A DNA stretch of 64,000 nucleotides from Paenibacillus sp. CAA11 (lineage in GTDB: Bacteria; Bacillota; Bacilli; Paenibacillales; Paenibacillaceae). The stretch covers positions 4,247,001 to 4,311,000 of the forward strand of contig NZ_CP028922.1 in assembly GCF_003060825.1 (NCBI RefSeq), written 5' to 3'. A model generated the notes under the pieces. It saw only the letters and a program-made list of their open reading frames with translations, had not been told where the DNA came from and did no database searches. Positions 9,532 to 16,938 of the stretch are shown in pieces. Every line of letters begins with the position of its first letter. Position 1 is the stretch's first letter. The position numbers and the translations under genes were made by a program.

Positions 9532-10794
9532 TTACGCTTCCTCCTTTGCCGTGTGGCCCTCGATCAGTGAAGCAATCGTGGCCACAGCCTGGTCAATTTC
9601 TTCCTCGGTCACATACAAGTTCGGCAGCAAGCGAATCACATTCGGGCCTGCCGTCACAAACAGCAATCTTTGCTGTTGCCCCTCCAGCACCAGCTGTCCC
9701 ACAGGGCCGGCACATTCGATGCCGATCAGAAGACCTTTGCCGCGAATCTCCAGGACAAAAGGCTGGTTCTCCAGCTTCTGCTTCAGCTGGTCCGTCAGGT
9801 AATGCCCCATCGCCTCGGCTCTGGCCGGAAGATCATCCTCCAGCATCGTCTCTACCGTGGCAATGATCGCTGACGTGGCAAGCGGCGTACCGCCAAAGGT
9901 CGAGCCGTGGCTGCCGGCCGAGAAGGCCTCGCGCAGGTACCCCTTAGCCAGCATAGCTCCTGCCGGGAAACCGCTGGCAATGCCCTTGGCGAGCGTGAAG
10001 ATATCCGGCTCGATGCCGTAATGCTGATGCGCGAACCAGCGGCCGGTCCGGCCCATGCCAGTCTGCACCTCGTCCACGATCAGCAGCAGCCCCTGCTCCT
10101 TGCATAAGGCTTCGACTTCCTTCAGGAAGTCCGGATCGACTGGATGCACGCCGCCTTCGGCTTGAATCATCTCCAGCATCACTGCCGCTGTATGCGGGCC
10201 TATGGCTTCGCGCAACGCCTCAATATCATGCAGCGGCACACACTTGAAGCCTGCGGGAAGCGGGAGGAAGCCCTCCTGCACCTTGGCCTGCCCCGTGGCA
10301 GTCAGCGTAGCCAGCGTCCGTCCGTGGAACGATTGCTTGAAGGTAATGATCTCGTAGCGATCTGTCCCCTTGATCTTCTGATGATAGCGGCGCGCCAGCT
10401 TGATCGCGGCCTCATTCGCCTCTGCACCGCTGTTGCAAAAGAACACCGCATCGGCGCCGCCAAGCTGGGTCAGCAGCTTCGCCGCCTGCTCCTGCTGCGG
10501 AATGTGGAAGAGGTTCGAGACATGCCATAGCTGGTCCAGCTGGGCATGCAGCTTCGCCCGAATCTTCTCGGGCGTATGTCCCAGATTCGTGACCGCAAGC
10601 CCGCTCATAAAATCAAGGTAGCGGTTGCCCTTGTCATCCCACAGCCAGCTGCCATGCCCCTTCACGAGCGATAACGGGTAACGCGAATAGTTAGGAAATA
10701 ATGCACTGCTCTCTTCGTCTGCCTGATCAGCCGGCATCGCTTCAGATAGATTCACATCAGACAGCTTCGCTTGTTCCAGATCCGTATGTGTCAA
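9532..10794 (-). CDS. argD: Acetylornithine aminotransferase
   Basis: PLP-dependent class III aminotransferase that makes N-acetylornithine from the semialdehyde and glutamate. In 420 residues it shows NSGAEANEAAIKLAR (about 121-135), the cofactor aspartate in DEVQTGMGRTG (241-251) and Schiff-base lysine K270 in TLAKGIASG. The start is a TTG at 10794, nine bases after AAAGGAG. It gives a polar extension of about 30 residues before the conserved SRYPLSLVKGHG, longer than in many relatives. A later internal start cannot be excluded but has no comparable ribosome site. Confidence 0.95.
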   Translation of the reverse strand: MTHTDLEQAKLSDVNLSEAMPADQADEESSALFPNYSRYPLSLVKGHGSWLWDDKGNRYLDFMSGLAVTNLGHTPEKIRAKLHAQLDQLWHVSNLFHIPQQEQAAKLLTQLGGADAVFFCNSGAEANEAAIKLARRYHQKIKGTDRYEIITFKQSFHGRTLATLTATGQAKVQEGFLPLPAGFKCVPLHDIEALREAIGPHTAAVMLEMIQAEGGVHPVDPDFLKEVEALCKEQGLLLIVDEVQTGMGRTGRWFAHQHYGIEPDIFTLAKGIASGFPAGAMLAKGYLREAFSAGSHGSTFGGTPLATSAIIATVETMLEDDLPARAEAMGHYLTDQLKQKLENQPFVLEIRGKGLLIGIECAGPVGQLVLEGQQQRLLFVTAGPNVIRLLPNLYVTEEEIDQAVATIASLIEGHTAKEEA

Positions 10795-10910
10795 GGTCTC
10801 CAGCTCCTTTAAGATGAATTATACACCTGGCGGGCTGTGCGCCTCGCGCGGCCCGCTCTATCTATAACCTTCTTCTGCCTTCTTCGTCTTCCGCCTGCTC
10901 CAGCATCAAG

Positions 10911-11759
10911 CTACATGCGAACGATCCGCGTACCGATGGCCTCCCCGCGCAGAACGCGGCCCAGCACTTTTGGCTCGGTACCGTTCACAATCACCACTTC
11001 CTTCACCTTGCCGTGAATGCAGGCAATGGCTGCCCGCACCTTCGGAATCATCCCGCCATAAATTTCTCCGGTCTGAATCATATCCTCAATCTGCTGTACC
11101 GTTACACAGGGCAGCACTTTCTTCTCCCCTTTTACGGTCTTAAGAATCCCTGGCACGTCCGTAACCACAATCATCTGCTGGACGCCGAGGCTGGAAGCCA
11201 CGGCTCCCGCCGCCGTATCGGCATTGACATTGTAGCGCTGCCCCTCGGGACTGATCCCTAGCGGGGCAACAATCGGCATGTATCCCATGCCGAGCACGCC
11301 CTCGACGAGCGAAGCATTCACCTGGCTCACCTCGCCTACCAGTCCCACCTTGGCGCTCGACGCCACAGGCTTAGCTTGCAGCAGCAATCCATCGATGCCG
11401 GAGAGTCCGAGCGCCCGGCCTCCTGCGCTGTGAATACGACGGACAATCTGCTTGTTGATGCTCCCCGACAGTACCATCTCCACCACATCCAGCACTTCCT
11501 CGGTCGTATAGCGGAGCCCGTTTACGAACTTCGTCTCGATTCCGAGCTTGGCCAGATTCTCCGAGATCGCCGGTCCTCCGCCATGCACGATGACCGGCTG
11601 GTAGCCGCCGCGCTGCAGCTCTGCCAGCTCTGCAAAAAAATCCTCCGGCAGCTCCGCCAAGGTGCTCCCGCCGCATTTCATTACAAAGGTCTGCTTCGAG
11701 ATCTCGCCAGGCAGCTGCTCCTGCCCGGCAGCGTGATTCTCCACTGCCGTATTCATCAT
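10911..11759 (-). CDS. argB: Acetylglutamate kinase
   Basis: ArgB phosphorylates N-acetylglutamate. The 282-residue amino-acid-kinase fold shows KCGGS (28-32), VHGGGP (about 58-63) and a C-terminal ATP-site region (TDVPGILKTVKGEKKVLP and GGMIPKVRAA). Two tandem ATGs (11759, 11756) follow a GGCGGGGATG stretch that is only a moderate ribosome site. About 22 residues precede the kinase core. In this operon the acetyl group is recycled by ArgJ, so feedback control may fall on ArgB or ArgJ; sequence alone cannot tell. Confidence 0.96.
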   Translation of the reverse strand: MMNTAVENHAAGQEQLPGEISKQTFVMKCGGSTLAELPEDFFAELAELQRGGYQPVIVHGGGPAISENLAKLGIETKFVNGLRYTTEEVLDVVEMVLSGSINKQIVRRIHSAGGRALGLSGIDGLLLQAKPVASSAKVGLVGEVSQVNASLVEGVLGMGYMPIVAPLGISPEGQRYNVNADTAAGAVASSLGVQQMIVVTDVPGILKTVKGEKKVLPCVTVQQIEDMIQTGEIYGGMIPKVRAAIACIHGKVKEVVIVNGTEPKVLGRVLRGEAIGTRIVRM

Positions 11760-11815
11760 TTCATCCCCGCCTCTACTAGAGTTTTCTCGTTACTTGCCGC
11801 TGCTGCATCTATACG

Positions 11816-13045
11816 TTAAGTACGGTAAGCCGCATTGATTCTTACATAATCATAAGTCAGATCACAGCCCCAGGCCGTTGCCTGACCTAGACCGCCATGC
11901 AAATCCACCTGGATGTGCACCGTATCGCCCTTCAGATAGGCCAGTGCTTCCTCCTCATCGAAGGCCACCGGCTTCGAGCCGTTTAGCACAATAATGCTGC
12001 CAAGCCGGATATCTACCGTCCCTGGTTCCATCGGCTCCCCGGCACGCCCGGCCGCAGCGATAATCCGGCCCCAATTGGCATCTGCGCCGAACACGGCCGA
12101 TTTAACCAGACTTGAGCCGACAATCGTCTTGGCGATTCTCTGTGCCGACAGGTCACTCACCGCACCTGTTACCCGCACCTCAATCAGCCGGGTGGCTCCT
12201 TCGCCGTCGCGAGCGATCTGCTTAGCGAGTGCTTCGCACACATGCCGGAAGGCCGCAGCGAACGCGTCCCAATCAGGATGCTGGCTCGTCAGCTGCTCGT
12301 TCTCCGCAAGGCCGCTCGCCATCACCAGCAGCATATCGTTCGTGCTGGTGTCCCCATCCACCGTGATCATGTTGAACGTGAGGTTGGTGGTGTCCATCAG
12401 CAGGCTTTGCAGCGCCTGCGACTCGACGTTCGCATCCGTCGTGACAAAAGCGAGCATCGTCGCCATGTTGGGGTGGATCATGCCCGAGCCCTTCGCGGCG
12501 CCGGCAATGGTCACTTCCCGGCCGCCGACCTCAAGCTTCACGCAGGCTTCCTTCTTGACGAGATCCGTCGTCAAGATCGCCTGCGTGAACTGCTCGGCAC
12601 CCGCAGCGCCGCCGCCGAGTGCCTGCGGCAGCCCGGCGATGCCGCGGGCTACGCGGTCCATCGGCAGATTCTCGCCGATGACGCCGGTCGAGGCGACGGC
12701 TACGTCCGCCTCGCTGAGGCCCAGCACCTCTGCCGCCTGGCTGCGCATGGCGTAGGCATCTGCCTCGCCCTGCATGCCGGTGCAGGCGTTGGCATTGCCG
12801 CTGTTCACAACCACAGCGCGCAGCAGCCGGTTCGCCAGGCTCTCCCGCGTCACCTTCAGCGGCGCCGCCTGGAAAATATTCGTCGTATATACGGCCGCCG
12901 AGACGGCAGGCACCTCACAGAGGATGACGCCGAGGTCGTTGCGGGTTGTTTTTTTGAGGCCGCAGTGAAGCCCGCCTGCCTGAAACCCCCTCGGCGTTGT
13001 GAGCGACCCGCCTTCTACCACGCTAAACAATTGAACCACTCCCAT
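11816..13045 (-). CDS. argJ: Bifunctional ornithine acetyltransferase / N-acetylglutamate synthase
   Basis: ArgJ moves the acetyl group from acetylornithine to glutamate, closing the cyclic arginine pathway, and in bifunctional forms also makes acetylglutamate from acetyl-CoA. The 409-residue precursor contains the self-cleavage motif KGSGMIHPNMATMLAF; cleavage is expected between A195 and T196, freeing the nucleophilic threonine. NSGNANACTG (81-90) is another hallmark. The start has AAAGGAG at ideal spacing. Its 3' half is noticeably GC-rich. No separate argA is seen. Confidence 0.96.
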   Translation of the reverse strand: MGVVQLFSVVEGGSLTTPRGFQAGGLHCGLKKTTRNDLGVILCEVPAVSAAVYTTNIFQAAPLKVTRESLANRLLRAVVVNSGNANACTGMQGEADAYAMRSQAAEVLGLSEADVAVASTGVIGENLPMDRVARGIAGLPQALGGGAAGAEQFTQAILTTDLVKKEACVKLEVGGREVTIAGAAKGSGMIHPNMATMLAFVTTDANVESQALQSLLMDTTNLTFNMITVDGDTSTNDMLLVMASGLAENEQLTSQHPDWDAFAAAFRHVCEALAKQIARDGEGATRLIEVRVTGAVSDLSAQRIAKTIVGSSLVKSAVFGADANWGRIIAAAGRAGEPMEPGTVDIRLGSIIVLNGSKPVAFDEEEALAYLKGDTVHIQVDLHGGLGQATAWGCDLTYDYVRINAAYRT

Positions 13046-13063
13046 GTTGATCTCCTTTCGCCC

Positions 13064-14116
13064 CTACGGGTACACCGGTGTATGACCAAGTCCCAAACTC
13101 TCGTCCCAGCCATGCATCAGATTCATATTCTGAATCGCCTGCCCAGCTGCCCCCTTCACTACGTTGTCAATAACAGAGATAATCGTAACGCGCCCTGTGC
13201 GCTCATCCACCGCAAAGCCTATATCGCAGAAGTTAGAGCCGAACACTTCCTTCGTTGCTGGCCAGACGCCTTTTTCACGAATGCGGACAAAGCGCCGGCC
13301 CTGATAGAACTCCCGGTAAAGCTCAATAAAATCCTCTTCCTTGTAGGTTCCGTTCAGCTGTGCATACATCGTAGACATAATCCCTCTGGTCATGGGCACC
13401 AAATGCGTGGTGAAGGTTATCGTAACCGGCTCGCCCGCCTGGAGTGCAAGCTCCTGTTCAATTTCAGGGATATGCTGATGCTTATTCACCTTATAGGCTT
13501 TCAAATTCTCATTAATTTCCGCATAGTGGGTCATCAGGCTTGCTTTGCGCCCCGCACCGGACACCCCTGATTTGGCATCAATAATAAGACTCCTCAGGTC
13601 TAATAGACCTGCCTGAACCGCCGGAATCAATCCCAGCAATGTTGCAGTCGGATAACATCCCGGATTGGAAATAAAACGTGCACCCGCCGCCTCTACGCCG
13701 TACACTTCACACAGCCCATACACCGCATCCTGAAGCAGCGCGTTGTCAGGCGCTTCATGCTTATACCAAGTCTCGTATACAGCGCCATCCTTGATCCGAA
13801 AATCACCTGACAAATCAATCGTCTTCAGTCCAGCCTGAAGCAGCTGGGGCACCAATTTGCCGCTCACCCCGGACGGCGTCGCCGTGAACACCAGGTCTGC
13901 CTTCGCCGCGATTCTCTCGGCATCTACTCGATCAAGAGGCATCGTAACAATTTCCGATAAGTGAGGAAAACCTTCTGTTAGTGGCGCGCCTGCACTAGAA
14001 GCAGAGATGACAGAGGCAATCTCCACGTTGGGATGCCCTGTCAGGAAACGAATCAGCTCCACGCCGCCATATCCGGTAGAACCCACAATAGCCACTTTTA
14101 GTTTGTCATTATTCAA
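13064..14116 (-). CDS. argC: N-acetyl-gamma-glutamyl-phosphate reductase
   Basis: NADPH-dependent reductase giving N-acetylglutamate semialdehyde. The dinucleotide loop VGSTGYGG is at residues 11-18 and the catalytic cysteine (C154) in FISNPGCYPTAT. The start is placed at TTG 14116, eight bases after GAGGGGG and close to the Rossmann strand, giving 350 residues. An upstream in-frame TTG at 14140 would add eight residues but has no good ribosome site. First gene of argCJBDFGH, with the promoter and ArgR-like box about 75-110 bp upstream. Gaps to argJ are short. Confidence 0.94.
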   Translation of the reverse strand: MNNDKLKVAIVGSTGYGGVELIRFLTGHPNVEIASVISASSAGAPLTEGFPHLSEIVTMPLDRVDAERIAAKADLVFTATPSGVSGKLVPQLLQAGLKTIDLSGDFRIKDGAVYETWYKHEAPDNALLQDAVYGLCEVYGVEAAGARFISNPGCYPTATLLGLIPAVQAGLLDLRSLIIDAKSGVSGAGRKASLMTHYAEINENLKAYKVNKHQHIPEIEQELALQAGEPVTITFTTHLVPMTRGIMSTMYAQLNGTYKEEDFIELYREFYQGRRFVRIREKGVWPATKEVFGSNFCDIGFAVDERTGRVTIISVIDNVVKGAAGQAIQNMNLMHGWDESLGLGHTPVYP

Positions 14117-14192
14117 TGTATAGGCCCCCTCTATCGCCAACCCTCGTCTATTATTCGTACGAAGGAATCTATGAATATCCGAAGTAGAAAGT

Positions 14193-14228
14193 ATGTATTA
14201 TTATACATGTGAGTTAATATAAATACAA
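14193..14228 (-). promoter_or_regulatory. argC operon promoter with overlapping ArgR/AhrC-like box
   Basis: On the minus strand a -35 TTGTAT (14223-14228) and a perfect -10 TATAAT (14200-14205) are separated by 17 bp. The near-palindrome ATGTATTATTATACAT (14193-14208) covers the -10 and resembles the Bacillus AhrC arginine box in size and base composition. Arginine-dependent repression is inferred from this overlap and the operon it drives. Confidence 0.75.
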
Positions 14229-14286
14229 TGTTAATATATGATAAACCTTCCGCAAAAGTACCTTGGAATGTGAATTAATTAAAACA

Positions 14287-14312
14287 CAAAAAAACAGACC
14301 TTCCGGTCTGCC
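14287..14312 (-). terminator. Hairpin terminator upstream of the argC promoter
   Basis: Arms CAGACC (14295-14300) and GGTCTG (14305-14310) with a 4-base loop are followed on the minus strand by seven U. It insulates the arg promoter from transcripts arriving from yitT or from the 14313-14558 gap. That gap holds no credible gene; it does hold a threefold GATACA repeat at 9-bp period (about 14390-14423). Confidence 0.8.
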
Positions 14313-14558
14313 CTTCTTCAGAGTATAAGTTTAAATATTTGCCGATGATCCTGTCCTAAATGTTGCTTGGCTCATACTGGCTAGGGTTCTGCTGTATCCG
14401 ATGTATCTAATGTATCTACTGTGATTATTTAAATTCCAAATGTTTATGGGCAAAAATATCTTCACCCGAGCTTCTAACCAGAATAAAGTGATCCACATTG
14501 TCCAACCCGTGCAGGCAGCCTAGGGAGGAGATTTGATAAAACTAAAATTCCGCACATT

Positions 14559-14649
14559 AAAAAAAAGAGCCCTCCTGTACCTTCCGCCTGCTTAGGAATC
14601 AGCTCAGCTTCATCGGTAGCAAAAAGGGCTCTGCCTGTATAACAGGAGG
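14559..14649 (-). terminator. Terminator after yitT with a competing upstream pairing
   Basis: On the minus strand AGAGCCCT (14625-14632) pairs with AGGGCTCT (14566-14573) across a structured 51-base loop, followed by eight U: an intrinsic terminator about 90 bp after the yitT stop. Just upstream, CCTCCTGT (14642-14649) is an exact complement of ACAGGAGG (14571-14578), which overlaps the 3' terminator arm. The two pairings cross and exclude each other, as in a terminator/antiterminator switch. Confidence 0.65.
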
Positions 14650-14721
14650 TTTATCGTGGTTAGTTGAAAATATCATCTGCTGCTTTTTTTGTGAGATTAC
14701 TGTCCTGCTATCCTGTAATCG

Positions 14722-15609
14722 CTATTCATGCCGCTTAAAGCCTAAACCCAGCACCTCGTGAGCATTGGAAATGATCACAAAGGCCGAAGGCTCTGTGCGC
14801 TGCACTAGCGTCTTCAGCCGGCTTACCTCGCTCTGATTCACGACGACCATCAGCACCGTACGCGGATCTCCCGTATAGCCGCCCTGCGCATTCAGCTTGG
14901 TCAGCCCCCGGTCGAGCTCGTGAAGCACGGCTGTGGAGATTTCCTCCGTCTTATCTGCAATAATATAGGCGACCTTGGTATAGTTGAAGCCCAATTCCAC
15001 GGTATCAATGATTTTCCCGGTAATATAGAGACCAATCAAAGCATACAGAGCCCGCTCCCAGGACAGCAGGAAGCCAGCGAGCGTGATGACGGTTCCATCC
15101 ATCAGCACGACACACATGGACAAGCTGAGTCCGCTGTATTTCTGGATGATCTGTGCCAGAATCGATAAACCGCCCGTTGACCCGCGCCCTCGGAACACAA
15201 TGCCGAGTCCCAGCCCTACCCCTATACCTCCATACAGTGAGGCCAGCAGCGGGTCCGTGGTTGGCGGCGCCCAGTCTTTGGTCAGGTAGACAAAGAGCGG
15301 CAGCACAATGGTGCCCAGCAGCGAGCGGATGGCGTAATTGCGGCCGAGCAGCAAATATCCAGCAGCAAACAGCGGGATGTTCAGCGCCCACTGTGTATAG
15401 GCAGGCTCAATGCCAAGCATGGATCTCACAATCACCGATATCCCGGATACACCGCCAGAGGCGATATGGTTAGGCAGCAGGAACAGATTGAATGCCAGCG
15501 CCGTGATGAATGAGCCGACCACGATCATGGCTGAATCCAGCGCATGCCGCCCAGGGCCGCTAATCGGCAATAATAGTTGAGATTTACGTCTGCGGCCTAC
15601 TGGCGGCAT
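14722..15609 (-). CDS. YitT family membrane protein (DUF161/DUF2179)
   Basis: Integral membrane protein of about 295 residues. Five or so hydrophobic segments cover roughly residues 28-220. A soluble C-terminal DUF2179 domain follows (AYIIADKTEEISTAVLHELDRGLTKLNAQGGYTG and onward, about 215-295). Family members are common in Firmicutes in several copies; transport or export roles are proposed but no substrate is established. The start at 15609 (MPPVGRRRK) is eight bases after AAGGAG; an upstream GTG overlaps that site. It follows prfB on the same strand but is separated by the terminator at 15662-15699. Confidence 0.88.
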   Translation of the reverse strand: MPPVGRRRKSQLLLPISGPGRHALDSAMIVVGSFITALAFNLFLLPNHIASGGVSGISVIVRSMLGIEPAYTQWALNIPLFAAGYLLLGRNYAIRSLLGTIVLPLFVYLTKDWAPPTTDPLLASLYGGIGVGLGLGIVFRGRGSTGGLSILAQIIQKYSGLSLSMCVVLMDGTVITLAGFLLSWERALYALIGLYITGKIIDTVELGFNYTKVAYIIADKTEEISTAVLHELDRGLTKLNAQGGYTGDPRTVLMVVVNQSEVSRLKTLVQRTEPSAFVIISNAHEVLGLGFKRHE

Positions 15610-15661
15610 AACTTCCACTCCTTCAGTCTAATGCACCTCAATGAATCGTATCTCCCTCTCA

Positions 15662-15699
15662 CAAAAAACTCCTGCACCTGACGGAATCAAGTGCAGGAA
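15662..15699 (-). terminator. prfB terminator
   Basis: Arms CCTGCAC (15671-15677) and GTGCAGG (15691-15697); on the minus strand six U follow directly. It lies 11 bp after the prfB stop. Confidence 0.9.
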
Positions 15700-15709
15700 G
15701 CAAAATGGC

Positions 15710-16826
15710 TTAGTTCGGCTCTACTTGAATCTGGCTTCGCAGATAGCCGTCAATAAAGGCATCCAGATCACCGTCCATCACCGCGCCGACATTTCCTGTC
15801 TCCACGCTCGTCCGGTGGTCTTTCACCATGCTGTACGGATGGAAGACATAAGAGCGGATCTGGCTGCCCCAGGCGATGTCAGATTGCTCACCACGGATCT
15901 CATCCAGCTCCTTCTGCTGCTCTTCCAGCTTGCGTTCATACAGCTTGGAGCGAAGCATCGTCATCGCGCGCTCCCGGTTCTTGATCTGGGAACGTTCATT
16001 CTGACAGGTGACCACAACTCCGGTCGGAATATGCGTAATCCGCACTGCAGAATCCGTCGTATTGATATGCTGACCGCCAGCACCGCTGGCACGGTACGTG
16101 TCAATCTTCAGATCCTCAGTCCGGATGTCCACTTCAACCTCATCCGTAATCTCCGGAACCACGTCGCAGGATACGAACGAGGTGTGGCGTCTGCCAGAGG
16201 CATCAAACGGGGAGATACGGACCAAACGATGAACACCCTTCTCCGCTTTCAGATAGCCATAGGCGTTATATCCCTTAATCAGCAGCGTTACGCTCTTAAT
16301 CCCTGCTTCATCGCCCGGCAGATAATCCAGCGTCTCCACCTTGAAGCCGCGCTTCTCTGCCCAGCGGGTATACATCCGCAGCAGCATAGAGCCCCAGTCC
16401 TGGGACTCGGTGCCGCCTGCACCCGGGTGAAGCTCCAGAATCGCATTCATCTTGTCATATGGCTGGTTGAGCAGCAGCTGGAGCTCGAATTCATCCATCT
16501 TCTGCACCAGTGCACTCACGGATTCTGCAATCTCTGCTTCCAAAGATTCGTCCCCTTCTTCTTCAGCCAGCTCCAGCATCACGGAAATATCATCGTACTC
16601 CCCTTGAAGCTTGGTGTACTGATCCACGGAGGACTTTACCGCATTCATCTCACTTATGACCTGCTGGGCAGCATCATTGTCATCCCAGAAATCAGGCGCA
16701 GCCATCTTCTCCTCGAAGTTGGCGATCATCTCCTGCTTCAGATCTAAGTCAAAGAGACCCCCTAAGGTTTGATAACTTCTTGGCCATTTCACGCAGATCT
16801 TGCTTTATACTCGGGTCGATCAACAT
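15710..16826 (-). CDS. prfB: Peptide chain release factor 2, with programmed +1 frameshift
   Basis: RF2 ends translation at UGA and UAA. The gene is in two frames: ATG 16826 to codon 25 (CTT, 16752-16754), an in-frame UGA (16749-16751), then +1 shift into GAC (16748-16750) and on to 15710, giving 371 residues. The slippery site CTTTGAC is preceded by the internal Shine-Dalgarno AGGGGG, three bases away, as in the classic autoregulatory site: low RF2 lets the ribosome pause and shift. Domain landmarks are the stop-codon recognition tripeptide SPF (about 205-207) and the peptidyl-hydrolysis motif GGQ (about 250-252). The ATG has AGGTGA upstream. It follows secA, as in Bacillus. Confidence 0.97.
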
Positions 16827-16860
16827 ATTTATTCACCTCAGGTAAAAGTATGTGTACCTA

Positions 16861-16898
16861 CCTAAACCCTCCCTGTATATTCGCAGGGAGGGTTTAGG
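16861..16898. repeat. 15-bp perfect inverted repeat between secA and prfB
   Basis: CCTAAACCCTCCCTG (16861-16875) and its exact complement (16884-16898) around an 8-base loop. There is no U-run on either strand, so simple intrinsic termination is doubtful. It may act as an RNA stabiliser or processing hairpin between secA and prfB. Confidence 0.75.
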
Positions 16899-16938
16899 GG
16901 TAGTCAAAGGCATAAAGCCCGATTATCTATAGATTAGA

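Noticed and set aside
12242-13570. Long 442-codon plus-strand frame opposite argJ and argC
   Set aside because: It is the antisense of two certain genes, with no ribosome site or recognisable domain; long opposite-strand frames are common in GC-rich genes.
14559-14649. T-box or amino-acid riboswitch controlling argC
   Set aside because: No T-box AGGGTGG sequence is present, and the arg promoter lies about 330 bp downstream behind another terminator.
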